64,000 nucleotides of DNA from Hyphomicrobiales bacterium (GCA_025363755.1 JANYLQ010000027.1:1-64000), one strand, 5' to 3'; shown: positions 35,623-47,390, numbered from the stretch's first letter. A program made the numbers and translations. The notes: generated by a model not told the origin, from the sequence alone.

Positions 35623-36963
35623 TCAGTTCGACTGTTTGTTCGCGTCAGCAGGTTTGGTGCTTGGTGGGACAACGTTGGTGACCACTTTTTCGCCGTGGAG
35701 GAAATCAACCGCAGCTTTCAGTTGGACGTCCTTGGTTTTGTCCTCAGGCACATAGGCCGATGAGCCACCGCCTTCGTCGCCGCCGCCGGGGTTGGCCAAA
35801 TGGCCATTGAGTGCGGCTTCGCCTTCAGTTGAAACATTTTTACCCATCAGTTCGGGTGGCAATGGTTGTTCAATCACAATATCCGCATCAATACCTTTGG
35901 CTTGAATAGAACGACCAGAGGGGGTGAAGTAACGCTGTGTCGTTAAACGAATTGCACCCTCATTTCCCAATGGGATGATCGTTTGCACAGAGCCTTTGCC
36001 GAAAGAGCGGGTGCCAATCATCGTGGCGCGTTTTTGATCTTGCAAGGCGCCAGCAACAATTTCTGAAGCGGAGGCTGAACCGCCATTGATCAAGACGACA
36101 AGCTTTTTGCCGTTGGTCAGATCGCCCTTTTGGGCTGTATAACGCTCGACTTGATCGGCATTGCGGCCTCGTGTTGAAACCACTTCGCCTTTTTCCATGA
36201 ACACATCAGACACGGCAATGGCTTGTTGGAGGAGACCACCTGGATTATTGCGCAGATCAAGGATGAAGCCTTTTTCTTTGCCGCCCATTTTTTGGTCGAG
36301 ATCTTGGATGGCTTTGGACAGGCCACTTTCGGCCTGTTCGTTGAATGTGCTGATGCGTACATAACCAATGTCATTGGCTTCAATCGAAGACTTTACGGAT
36401 TCAATCTTGATGATATCGCGCACAATTTTAACGTCAAAGGGTTCACGCTTGTCGCGCACAATTGTGAGGTTGATGGGTGTGCCGACAGCGCCACGCATTT
36501 TATCGACAGCTTCGTTCAAGGTGATGCCTTGGACTTGTTTGCCGTCAATCTTGACGATCAAATCATTGGCCAAGATGCCTGCCTTAGCAGCGGGTGTGCC
36601 ATCATAAGGCGACATCACTTTGACGATGCCATTTTCCATGGTGACTTCAATGCCGAGGCCGCCAAATTCACCTTTGGTCTTCACATTCATATCGGCGAAT
36701 TCTTTGGCATTCATGAAGCTTGAATGTGGATCAAGCGAGGTGAGCATGCCGTTAATGGCGGCTTCCATCATCTTTTGTTCATCGGGCTTTTCAACATAAT
36801 CTGAGCGCACGCGGTCATAAACATCGCCGAAGAGATTGAGCAACTTATAAGTTTCAGCATTGGTGGCAGCGGTGGCCCCGTTGAAAGCCTGCAAGGCCGC
36901 GATGCCAGAAACGGCACCCACCAAAACCAAAGTTATATTGCGCATCTGAGTATTCACCTTCAT
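35623..36963 (-). CDS. ctpA: C-terminal processing peptidase CtpA (S41)
   Basis: A periplasmic serine protease, often acting on wall hydrolases. 446 residues: N-terminal signal/anchor (NITLVLVGAVSGIAALQAF), a PDZ domain (VKVMSPYDGTPAAKAGI), and the S41 domain with the catalytic Ser in NGGSASASEIVAGAL and Lys in SFGKGSVQTI. The ATG at 36963 overlaps the stop of the EnvC gene (ATGA). A disordered C-terminal Pro/Gly-rich end. envC-ctpA pairing suggests CtpA tunes the wall hydrolases that EnvC-type proteins activate. Confidence 0.96.
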   Translation of the reverse strand: MKVNTQMRNITLVLVGAVSGIAALQAFNGATAATNAETYKLLNLFGDVYDRVRSDYVEKPDEQKMMEAAINGMLTSLDPHSSFMNAKEFADMNVKTKGEFGGLGIEVTMENGIVKVMSPYDGTPAAKAGILANDLIVKIDGKQVQGITLNEAVDKMRGAVGTPINLTIVRDKREPFDVKIVRDIIKIESVKSSIEANDIGYVRISTFNEQAESGLSKAIQDLDQKMGGKEKGFILDLRNNPGGLLQQAIAVSDVFMEKGEVVSTRGRNADQVERYTAQKGDLTNGKKLVVLINGGSASASEIVAGALQDQKRATMIGTRSFGKGSVQTIIPLGNEGAIRLTTQRYFTPSGRSIQAKGIDADIVIEQPLPPELMGKNVSTEGEAALNGHLANPGGGDEGGGSSAYVPEDKTKDVQLKAAVDFLHGEKVVTNVVPPSTKPADANKQSN

Positions 36964-38219
36964 TTCATTGCCTCTTTTCTGCCGCCGATCCACCAGGGGG
37001 AGGGATCAACCGGGTCATTGTTCTTTCTAAACTCAATATAAAGCACGGGTTGTGCGTTATTTGTTTCACTGCCGATCAATGCCACTGAGGATGGGCCTTT
37101 TCCCATTTGTCCTAAGGGCTCGCCTGCTCTTATGCTTTGTCCAATCTCGGCTGAAATCTGGTTCATGCCTGCCAAGAGAACGAGATAGCCCTCTCCGACG
37201 TTCAAGATCAAGAGCTGACCGTAAGATCTAAACGGGCCTGCGAATTCTACGCGGCCATCAACGGGTGAGATCACAGTGGAATCGGCGGAAGCGGCGATGG
37301 CCAAGCCGTCGGAAGCTCCACCTAAGCCGTTGTCCTCACCAAATTGCTTTAATTTATCGCCTTGTACTGGATAGTCCAGTTTGCCGTGAGCCTCAGTGAA
37401 CACCATCATGGGGCGCATTAAGGCTTCGCGCTTTTTACGCTCGGTTTCTTCCAAGGCTTTGGCTTCAGCGGTTTTTAGGGCTTCGGCTTTTTTCTTTTCT
37501 TCTTCTAAGGCTGCCAAAAGTTGTTTCAAGTTTTTAGCTTGTTTTGCCAGTTCGGCAGAGCGAAGCTTTTCGTCTGTAAGGCTTTTTGCTGATGACGCGG
37601 CGAAGGCCTTTTTTTCTGTTTGAAGTTTGATGAGTTCAATTTGCGACACAGCTAACGCTTGGAGGGCCGCTTCCTGAGATTTTTTGGTGTCTTCGGTCTC
37701 GGTTTTAATGGCTTCGAGTCTGTGCAGATCGTTTTGGAGGTTTTGCGCCTGATCACGCATTTCAGGAACGACTGCGCCAAACATCATGGCGCCACGCAGG
37801 GCTTGTAATATGTTTTGCGGTTCGACAACGAGAGCTGGAGGTGGATTTTGCTCTAAGCGTTGGAGGCCCGCTAAAAGCTCTGAGAGCTGATCCTGCTTTT
37901 CAGCCAGAGTGCTACGGATAATAATAGATTCAGCGCCGAGTTTTTTCAGTTTTTGATCAGCTGTTTGGACTGCGCTTTGTTGGCTTTCTAAAGTTTTTGC
38001 GAGTACGATAAGTTTGTCAGAGATTTCGGCCTGGGCCTTGATGGCGGTTTCGATGTCATTTGCCAAAGCCGCTTGCTTGTTGCTTGAATCTTTGAGGCTT
38101 TGTTCAACTTGACCGAGCTGGGCTGTTGGGTCCACTGTTTGCCCATGCGCTATGCCTTGCAGGAGAGCAAGCATGGATGCTGCAAAGAGTAGGCGGCTGC
38201 GCAAAATCGAAAATCTCAT
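36960..38219 (-). CDS. EnvC-like murein hydrolase activator (M23-type, degenerate)
   Basis: A periplasmic division factor. About 419 residues: signal peptide (MRFSILRSRLLFAASMLALL), a long coiled coil (about 30-290, many Gln, Lys, Ala, Glu, Leu) and a C-terminal LytM/M23 domain. Its metal-binding residues are lost: the HxxxD of active peptidases is SDGLAIAA here and the HxH position is LLAG, as in E. coli EnvC, which activates amidases rather than cutting itself. I use ATG 38219; upstream codons are not signal-like. It overlaps ctpA and lies after rlmH in the same operon. Confidence 0.9.
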   Translation of the reverse strand: MRFSILRSRLLFAASMLALLQGIAHGQTVDPTAQLGQVEQSLKDSSNKQAALANDIETAIKAQAEISDKLIVLAKTLESQQSAVQTADQKLKKLGAESIIIRSTLAEKQDQLSELLAGLQRLEQNPPPALVVEPQNILQALRGAMMFGAVVPEMRDQAQNLQNDLHRLEAIKTETEDTKKSQEAALQALAVSQIELIKLQTEKKAFAASSAKSLTDEKLRSAELAKQAKNLKQLLAALEEEKKKAEALKTAEAKALEETERKKREALMRPMMVFTEAHGKLDYPVQGDKLKQFGEDNGLGGASDGLAIAASADSTVISPVDGRVEFAGPFRSYGQLLILNVGEGYLVLLAGMNQISAEIGQSIRAGEPLGQMGKGPSSVALIGSETNNAQPVLYIEFRKNNDPVDPSPWWIGGRKEAMK

Positions 38220-38264
38220 ATCAAAAGCGAAACTGCCTTTATCACATGTCAAAAATGGGGCCAA

Positions 38265-38747
38265 TCACGACCTATGATAGGGATGATTCATCATAATCGT
38301 GAGGGATCGGTAAATTTGTTCGAGGAGCATGATGCGAGCCAAACGATGTGGCCACGTCATGGCTCCTAAAGCGATGAGATGATTAGCTTTTGTCCTGGTT
38401 GATGGATCATGGCCGTCGGGGCCACCCAAGAGAAAGCTCAAATCATTTGCGCCTTGGTCGGCATGTTTTCGAATCAAACTTGCAAACTCTTCACTCGAAT
38501 GTGATTTGCCGCGCTCATCTAACACAAATGTAATTGTACCTGCAGGCATTGATGACCAGAGAATTTTGGCCTCTTCTTCCATGCGGGTTTTGACATTTGG
38601 GTTTTGCGATTCACTCCACTCGCTGATTTTGAGCGAAGTCACACCTGCTTTGCGGCCAAATACCTCGATGCGACCGGCATAATCATTGGCCAGCATTTTT
38701 TCTGGCCCAGTTTTGAGTTTGCCGATCGCTGCTATGTGAAGGCGCAA
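38265..38747 (-). CDS. rlmH: 23S rRNA pseudouridine-1915 methyltransferase RlmH
   Basis: RlmH is a SPOUT-fold enzyme that methylates pseudouridine 1915 in helix 69 of 23S rRNA. 160 residues (standard 155-160). The knot region contains LLGGPDGHDPSTR and the C-terminal IALGAMTWPHRLARIMLLEQIYRS motif, both diagnostic. 3 bp separate it from rsfS upstream. Confidence 0.96.
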   Translation of the reverse strand: MRLHIAAIGKLKTGPEKMLANDYAGRIEVFGRKAGVTSLKISEWSESQNPNVKTRMEEEAKILWSSMPAGTITFVLDERGKSHSSEEFASLIRKHADQGANDLSFLLGGPDGHDPSTRTKANHLIALGAMTWPHRLARIMLLEQIYRSLTIMMNHPYHRS

Positions 38748-38750
38748 GGG

Positions 38751-39590
38751 TTATTCCGCGTCGCGCGATTCCATTGTGCCTTGCTCAGTGGGGGCGTGTT
38801 CTGACCAGAGCTTTTCCAAATTGTAAAAGCTGCGCACTTCAGGGCGGAAGATGTGGACGATGACATTGCCTGCATCAACCAGAACCCAATCACTCTGATC
38901 GAGGCCTTCAACGCGGATGTCTTTCTGGCCCGTTGCTTTAAGCTTGGTGACCAGTTGCTCAGCAATTGCTGCGACGTGGCGATTGGCACGGCCCGAAGCG
39001 ATGACCATGCCATCAGCCATGGACGAGCGGCCTTCGAGATTAATCGAGATCACTTGTTCGGCTTTGGAATCATCCATCGAATCCAAGATCACATTCATCA
39101 AAGGCCAGTCTGGGCCTGCATAGCGTGGACCTATTGGGGCGGCGACTTTGACGATAGCGACTTTTTTAGGAGCCGCTTTTTTGGTTACGGCCTTTTTAGG
39201 AACTGCTTTTTTTTCTGTTACTTTTTTGACGGCAGTTTTCTTAACCGCAGCTTTCTTTACAGCGATTTTTTTTGGAGCTACTTTTTTAACGATCTTTTTG
39301 GCTACAACTTTTTTAGCTATAAGTTTTTTAGCAGCAACCTTTACAGGTTTCTTGATAGCCTTCTTCGGCGTTGCTTTTTTGATCGCCTTTTTAGGAGCGA
39401 CCTTAACGGCTTTCTTCAAAGCTTTCTTTGGCGCTGCCTTTTTTACAAGTTTCTTGGCCACCTTCTTTGGTGCTGTCTTCTTCACTGCTTTTTTAAGGGC
39501 AACTTTTTTGATGGCTTTCTTAGCAATAGCCTTGGTGGTTGGCTTTTTTGCGGCGGTTTTTTTGACAGCTTTCTTTGCGGTCTTCTTCAC
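38751..39590 (-). CDS. rsfS: Ribosomal silencing factor RsfS with a histone-H1-like Lys/Ala-rich N-terminus
   Basis: RsfS binds L14 and blocks 30S-50S joining in starvation. The RsfS domain is at about residues 163-262 (VILDSMDDSKAEQVISIN, GMVIASGRANRHVAAIAEQL, EGLDQSDWVLVDAGNVIVHIF), the last part ending in the LEKLW stretch. The preceding 150 residues are almost only Lys, Ala, Val, Pro and Thr in KKA/PKK/VKK repeats, like eukaryotic histone H1 tails or AlgP-type proteins; normal RsfS is about 105-130 residues. The annotated GTG (39590) has no ribosome-binding site; AAGGA lies 8 nt before an in-frame CTG at 39605, a possible true start. Probably binds nucleic acid. Confidence 0.9.
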   Translation of the reverse strand: MKKTAKKAVKKTAAKKPTTKAIAKKAIKKVALKKAVKKTAPKKVAKKLVKKAAPKKALKKAVKVAPKKAIKKATPKKAIKKPVKVAAKKLIAKKVVAKKIVKKVAPKKIAVKKAAVKKTAVKKVTEKKAVPKKAVTKKAAPKKVAIVKVAAPIGPRYAGPDWPLMNVILDSMDDSKAEQVISINLEGRSSMADGMVIASGRANRHVAAIAEQLVTKLKATGQKDIRVEGLDQSDWVLVDAGNVIVHIFRPEVRSFYNLEKLWSEHAPTEQGTMESRDAE

Positions 39591-39653
39591 AGGTTTCTTG
39601 CTCAGGGTCTTATTCCTTTATTTGATGGAATGCTCATACCAAATATTTGTTGA

Positions 39654-40256
39654 TTATGAAACCGCTTTGACAGCCTGTCTGATCGCCGTCGAACTTTCGC
39701 TGCGCAGGGGCATGGAGATGAACACCCAGGCGGGGGCTTTGCGTTTGGCCAAGAGACCTGACTGCTCGTTGCTCACACGGTTGTTGCTGTAGCGAATTGC
39801 GGCTTGGCCACCCAAAGCGCGGACCGAATAGCCCGGTCTTGCAAGGACTGCGATAGGTAAGGTCTCAACGATGTGATTCCAATCATGCCAGCGATCAAGG
39901 TCAGCAAAGCTATCAGCGCCCATGATCCATACGAAATGGGCTTTGGTCATTGCTTGTTTGAGGGCGGCAAGCGTTTGAGCCGTGTTGCGGCTATGGATTT
40001 GGTTTTCAATGTCGGTGACTTTGAATTGCGGGTGTCTGGCGATCAGTTTGGTGTGGGCGAGGCGGGCCGAATATTCACCCGTTTCCGTGGTGTCCTTCAA
40101 GGGGTTTTGCGGGGAGACGAGCCACCAGACCCAATCGAGTTGCAAACGTTTTAATGCATAAAGTGCAACCATGCGGTGGCCAGCATGAGCGGGGTTAAAG
40201 GAGCCGCCAAAAAGTCCGATGCGCTGTCCTTCGCCGAAAAGTGGGAGTTTTAACAT
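39654..40256 (-). CDS. nadD: Nicotinate-nucleotide adenylyltransferase NadD
   Basis: NadD adenylates nicotinate mononucleotide to NaAD in NAD synthesis. The 200 residues carry LFGGSFNPAHAGH (nucleotide-transferase H-x-G-H signature) at the start, VSPQNPLKD and the C-terminal SSTAIRQ (ISSTxIR motif). It lies 6 bp before proA's 3' end and upstream of rsfS, the usual Rhizobiales order. Confidence 0.95.
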   Translation of the reverse strand: MLKLPLFGEGQRIGLFGGSFNPAHAGHRMVALYALKRLQLDWVWWLVSPQNPLKDTTETGEYSARLAHTKLIARHPQFKVTDIENQIHSRNTAQTLAALKQAMTKAHFVWIMGADSFADLDRWHDWNHIVETLPIAVLARPGYSVRALGGQAAIRYSNNRVSNEQSGLLAKRKAPAWVFISMPLRSESSTAIRQAVKAVS

Positions 40257-40262
40257 TGAGGG

Positions 40263-41509
40263 TTAAGGCCTGATCTGGCCGTTCCCCCTGATTTGATATT
40301 TGAATGTGGTGAGTTGGTTGACACCGACCGGGCCACGGGCATGCATTTTTCCGGTAGCAATGCCGATCTCTGCACCAAAGCCAAATTCGCCACCATCGGC
40401 AAATTGGGTCGAGGCATTGTGGAGGACGATGGCGCTGTCGAGGTCGTTCAGAAAATGTTCAGCAGTGGCTTGGTCTTCGGTCACAATCGAATCTGTGTGC
40501 TGCGAGCCATATTTTGTGATGTGAGCGATGGCGGCGTCCACACCATCCACCACGCGCATCGACACGATGCTGTCGAGATATTCGGTTGACCAATCTTCTT
40601 CGCTGGCGGGTTTGACTGCTGGGTTGGCGGCCATGGTTTCTTTGTCACCACGCACTTCGCATCCGGCATTGATCAGTGTACTGATGATTGGCGCTAGGTT
40701 TGAGATTTTTGCGCGGTCGATTAAAATCGTCTCGGCAGAGCCACATACTCCGGTGCGGCGCATCTTGGAATTGAGCACGATTGATTTGGCCATTTCGAGA
40801 TCGGCAGCTTTATCGACATAAACATGGCAGATACCCTCCAGATGGCTGAAGACGGGGACGCGGGCGTTTTCGTTGACGCGGGCCACAAGGCTTTTGCCGC
40901 CACGGGGGATGATCAAATCGATGGTGCCATTCAGGCCCGAAAGCATTTCGCCCACAGCATCACGGCTGGTGGTTTGCACCATTTGGATTGAGTTCGGATC
41001 TAGGTCTCCATCTGCGAGCCCTTGTTGCAGGGCAGCGACAATTAATTGCGATGTGGCAAATCCATCGGAGCCACCGCGCAAGATGGCAGCGTTTCCCGAT
41101 TTCAAACAGAGCCCGCCTGCATCTGCAGTAACGTTGGGGCGGCTTTCGTAAATGATGCCGATGACTCCGATGGGGACGGAGACTCGCGATATTTCCATTC
41201 CGTTAGGGCGCTTCCATTTTTCTTGGACGCGGCCAACGGGATCATCAAGGGCTGCTATGTCTTCAAGGCCTTGTGCCATTGCTTCGATGCGCACGGCGTT
41301 CAATGTGAGGCGGTCGATGAAGGAAGATTTGAGGTCTTTGGTTATGGCTCCTGCAACGTCCATATCATTGGCTGATTGAATGGCGGCAGCTTGAGCGCGG
41401 ATGTGTTTGGCCATGGCTTTGAGCGCGGCATTTTTTTGAGACGTTGACGCAAGAGCAAGGGTGCGCGCGGCGGTGCGGGCTTGTTTGCCGATATTCAAAG
41501 TTACGTCGT

Positions 41510-41513
<4 letters not shown>
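40263..41513 (-). CDS. proA: Gamma-glutamyl phosphate reductase ProA
   Basis: ProA reduces glutamyl-5-phosphate to the semialdehyde for proline, with NADPH. 416 residues; the catalytic Cys lies in [47 protein letters not shown] is the cofactor-binding part, and [15 protein letters not shown] the conserved C-terminus. Its start overlaps the proB stop by four bases. Confidence 0.97.
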
Positions 41514-44412
<2,899 letters not shown>

Positions 44413-44425
44413 AAAATGCAGAAAT

Positions 44426-44521
44426 ATGAGGCGGCAAGATTAACCTGAGTTGATCGAAAATAGTAACTTGGGGCGATTTTGACTTTTCTTTGAAAGTCAA
44501 AACGCTCCGAGGCCGCCTCAT
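44426..44521. other. Long perfect-stem hairpin element between SLT and ClpP-like genes
   Basis: ATGAGGCGGC (44426-44435) is perfectly complementary to GCCGCCTCAT (44512-44521), enclosing an inner hairpin with TTTTGACTTT (44477-44486) against AAAGTCAAAA (44493-44502), extended by near-complementary GC flanks. The region is intergenic. No T-run follows, so it is not a standard terminator; it could be an sRNA, an mRNA-stabilising stem or a remnant of a mobile repeat. Confidence 0.6.
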
Positions 44522-44588
44522 TTGTAACTTGTCAAAAAATTAAGATTAATGCACTCTCCCGAAACATTCCGGTCGCCGAGGGCAATAC

Positions 44589-45506
44589 ATGAAGCTTTGG
44601 TTTCAACTGATCTTTTCTGTCTGCGTGATTGGTTTTGCAGGATCAGGTGCCAAAGCAGATGGTTCTCAATCAAAGCCTGCACTCGCTGATAAGCAATTGC
44701 GCGACATGACGTTTCGGATCATGCGAGGCAGCAAGCTTGAATGTGAGCCAAATTGCCCTGAATGGATTTTTGCCAAGGGACAGATTGTTCCTGGCACCGC
44801 CAAAAAACTCAAAGAAATTGTAGCGCTTGCTGGCAAGTCTCCGCTGATCTTGGTTGTTCAATCGGGCGGCGGCGATATGAAAGAGGCAATGACGATGGGC
44901 CGTTTTATTCGCGCTCATAAGATGAATGTTGCGGTTGGCTTTGCCTATGAATTCGGGTGTAAAGAAGAAGACCAGTTTTGTTCCAAGACTCTGAAATCGC
45001 GTAATATATCGATGGGGTTTGTGTCCACCCAACCCAGCTATTGTGCCTCGGCATGTACACTGATTCTGGCTTCTGGTCTGCAACGTATCGCGGCTGCAAA
45101 CAGTGTGGTTGGCACGCACCAAGTTGTCAATAAATCAGTTGTTCAAAAAATTACTTATAATGAGAGTTTCATCATTGTGCATGGGCGTAAAAAACTTATC
45201 AGTAAAGCTGAGGCCAAGCGCGAAACTATTGTGAGCAAGCCCACGATTAAAATTGCGGCTGCTGATGTTGATCTGGTTGGCTATGTGAAGGCGATGGGCG
45301 TTGATACGAGCTTTCTCGATTTTTTTGAAAAAGCGCCGCCTAGCGATCTATACCGCATGACTTTGGGCGATCGTTTGGCCACGCGTCTCGTAACGCACCC
45401 GGTTGCGCCTGAGATTTACGCGCGGCCAGAATTGTGCAAGGGCAAAACTCCTGCTGATAATTGTGTGATCGTGGAAAATGACATCAAGGTTAGCGCTGTA
45501 AACTAG
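44589..45506 (+). CDS. Secreted ClpP-fold-like protein (COG3904-type), paralogue 1
   Basis: A 305-residue predicted periplasmic protein with a signal peptide (about 1-23). The core resembles ClpP/crotonase: a Gly-rich oxyanion region QSGGGDMKEAMTMGR (about 91-105), a candidate nucleophile Ser154 in YCASAC, and His177 in GTHQ, 23 residues later, close to the ClpP Ser-His spacing. Cysteines at 52, 56, 124, 131, 152 and 156 may form disulfides. The second half (HGRKKLISKAEAKRE ... PSDLYRMT) is family-specific. It lies 88 bp upstream of a paralogue of about the same size. Substrate unknown. Confidence 0.8.
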   Translation: MKLWFQLIFSVCVIGFAGSGAKADGSQSKPALADKQLRDMTFRIMRGSKLECEPNCPEWIFAKGQIVPGTAKKLKEIVALAGKSPLILVVQSGGGDMKEAMTMGRFIRAHKMNVAVGFAYEFGCKEEDQFCSKTLKSRNISMGFVSTQPSYCASACTLILASGLQRIAAANSVVGTHQVVNKSVVQKITYNESFIIVHGRKKLISKAEAKRETIVSKPTIKIAAADVDLVGYVKAMGVDTSFLDFFEKAPPSDLYRMTLGDRLATRLVTHPVAPEIYARPELCKGKTPADNCVIVENDIKVSAVN

Positions 45507-45593
45507 TGTGGTTTAACTTGTGAGTAGTCATTTTGTTGGCTTGTCAGAATTGAAAACTTCGGCCAGTCTGATATCTAATTCAGCGGGGAATAG

Positions 45594-46490
45594 ATGTTGT
45601 TTTTGTCGCGTTTGATTTTAGGTGCTGTTTGTTGCGTCGCTTTGTCGTTGCCAAGTTTTGGCGCGAAGACTGTTCAACCGATTACTTCCGCTGCGTTCAA
45701 GCCACATGACATGAGCTTTCAAATCATGCGGGCCAATAAACCTGAGTGCGAGCCCAATTGTCCTCAATGGATTTTTGCTGAAGGTGATATTGTTGCTGGA
45801 ACGGCGGCTAAATTTAATCGAGTTTTGCGGGCGGCTGGCAAGTTGCCGTTGTTGTTGGTTATCCAATCGCGTGGTGGTGATGTCCGCGCTGCATTGACGA
45901 TGGGCAAAGCTATCAGGGCGCGGAAGATGAATGTGGCGGTGGGGTATGCGTTTTCGCTTGCATGCCCAAGCGACGATAGATTTTGTAACGATACACTGAA
46001 ATCGAAACAAATTTCGCGGGGGTTTCTTTCAAGCCAGGCGAGTTATTGCGCGTCTGCATGTCCGTTGGTCTTGGCCGCAGGCGTGGAGCGCATCGCGATT
46101 TCAGACAGCATTATAGGAACTCACCAAATTATTACCAAACCATTGTTCCAGAAAGTTTTTTTCCGTGAAAAATATGTGATGGTTCGTGGACGCAAACAAA
46201 TTCTCAGCCGAACGATTACCAAGCGTGAAATCATCACCGGAAAGACTACAACAAAACTAACGCCGGGTTTTGAGGCGGAGCTTGAGGGCTATGTAAGGTC
46301 GATGGGCGTTGGTGGTGATTTTCTGGATTATTATGCCAAAGCTCCACCCAGTTCGATTTATAAAATGTCTGCAGCCGAGCGATTGGAAACGAAGATCATT
46401 ACATCGCAACAGAGCCCAGAATTTTATGCGCGGCCTGCGATTTGTGCAGGAGCGCAACCGGCCGCAAATTGTGTTTTGATCAAGCCCTAG
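45594..46490 (+). CDS. Secreted ClpP-fold-like protein (COG3904-type), paralogue 2
   Basis: A 298-residue relative of the upstream protein, aligning without gaps over about the first 200 residues. Signal peptide about 1-23. Same key positions: Cys52 and Cys56 in CEPNC, QSRGGDVRAALTMG (Arg in place of Gly in GGG), Ser154 in YCASAC and His177 in GTHQ. A GGGGAAT ribosome-binding site precedes the ATG. Its 3' end overlaps the convergent GNAT gene by 11 nt. Tandem duplication is the simplest explanation for the pair. Confidence 0.8.
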   Translation: MLFLSRLILGAVCCVALSLPSFGAKTVQPITSAAFKPHDMSFQIMRANKPECEPNCPQWIFAEGDIVAGTAAKFNRVLRAAGKLPLLLVIQSRGGDVRAALTMGKAIRARKMNVAVGYAFSLACPSDDRFCNDTLKSKQISRGFLSSQASYCASACPLVLAAGVERIAISDSIIGTHQIITKPLFQKVFFREKYVMVRGRKQILSRTITKREIITGKTTTKLTPGFEAELEGYVRSMGVGGDFLDYYAKAPPSSIYKMSAAERLETKIITSQQSPEFYARPAICAGAQPAANCVLIKP

Positions 46491-47031
46491 ACGTCTTACG
46501 GGCTAACCATTGATTTCGGGTCAAGCTGAGCTTGGTTGATGATACGTCGATACCCTGTGCTTTGGAATAGTGCTTCTCATAACTGATCGGCTTGAAGCCA
46601 AGATTTAAAAGTATGCTGGCTGAGGCTGGATTGTCATTATGATATGCGGCGACCAGTCGTGCATGGATATTGTTTACAAAGGCATGATGCACCATGGCCG
46701 AGGCTGCTTGTGCACCGTAGCCCTTGCCCCAGTGTTTTTCCGCAAACCAATAGCCTAACTCTGCTACATTTTCAAAAGCGCTAAACTCATAAGAGATAAC
46801 GCCGATTAGTTCACTCGGCGCCGATTTCATTTCGATACCGCAAACCAGCGAACGCTGATCATAGGATTTGACCCAATCGAGAAAATCGAGAGCTTCAGCC
46901 AAAGAATAGGGATAGGGAACGCGTGCGAGATTGCGGCTTACATTGAAATTACCAACTTCACGCGCGATCGTATCCGCGTCGCTGTCGGCGAGCGGACGGA
47001 GTATCAAGTGTTCTGTTTTAATGATCGTCAT
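46480..47031 (-). CDS. GNAT family N-acetyltransferase (RimJ/RimL-like)
   Basis: A 183-residue acetyltransferase. LILRPLADSDADTIAREVGN is the RimJ/L N-terminal pattern, and the acetyl-CoA binding part is ELGYWFAEKHWGKGYGAQAA (Q/R-x-x-G-x-G/A loop in WGKGYGA). Substrate may be a protein N-terminus or small amine; not determinable. It lies downstream of rpmA after a terminator and overlaps the end of the second ClpP-like gene. Confidence 0.9.
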   Translation of the reverse strand: MTIIKTEHLILRPLADSDADTIAREVGNFNVSRNLARVPYPYSLAEALDFLDWVKSYDQRSLVCGIEMKSAPSELIGVISYEFSAFENVAELGYWFAEKHWGKGYGAQAASAMVHHAFVNNIHARLVAAYHNDNPASASILLNLGFKPISYEKHYSKAQGIDVSSTKLSLTRNQWLARKTSRA

Positions 47032-47049
47032 GGTGCGATCTCAAAGCAA

Positions 47050-47075
47050 AAGGGAGATGGTTGCCCATCTCCCTT
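47050..47075 (-). terminator. Intrinsic terminator after rpmA
   Basis: AAGGGAGATGG and CCATCTCCCTT form a perfect 11-bp stem with a 4-nt loop; the minus strand continues TTGCTTT. It lies 27 bp after the rpmA stop and separates the rplU-rpmA unit from the GNAT gene. Confidence 0.85.
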
Positions 47076-47101
47076 TGAATTCAAAGTTTTCTGACGGGTA
47101 C

Positions 47102-47368
47102 TTATTCAGCAGCCTTCATGGGAAGGACCGAAACAAGCTGACGGTTTTCCTTGGTCGCGCGGAAAAACACGGTGCCTGGTATTTTCGCAAAGATTGTATG
47201 GTCGCGGCCAATGCCAACGCCTGTGCCAGGGTGCCATTGAGTGCCGCGTTGACGCAGAATGATGTTGCCTGCAACAACCGATTCACCGCCGAAGCATTTT
47301 ACGCCCAAACGCTTACCGGCTGAGTCACGACCGTTGCGGGACGAGCCGCCTGCTTTTTTATGTGCCAT
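47102..47368 (-). CDS. rpmA: 50S ribosomal protein L27
   Basis: L27 contacts the peptidyl-transferase centre through its N-terminus. 88 residues starting [20 protein letters not shown], with [10 protein letters not shown] and [11 protein letters not shown], all standard. There is no N-terminal leader of the kind cleaved in Firmicutes. It follows rplU by 22 bp in the usual rplU-rpmA pair. Confidence 0.98.
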   Translation of the reverse strand: MAHKKAGGSSRNGRDSAGKRLGVKCFGGESVVAGNIILRQRGTQWHPGTGVGIGRDHTIFAKIPGTVFFRATKENRQLVSVLPMKAAE

Positions 47369-47390
47369 GGTTTGCTCCTATCTCTTTATA

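Noticed and set aside
38853-39653. 266-residue plus-strand frame rich in Phe, and another at 39148-39792
   Set aside because: Both lie opposite the Lys/Ala repeats of rsfS; the Phe/Leu content follows from antisense AAG/AAA codons. No independent support.
44426-44521. Intrinsic terminator for the transglycosylase gene
   Set aside because: The large stem has no T-run after it on the plus strand and only mixed bases on the minus strand.
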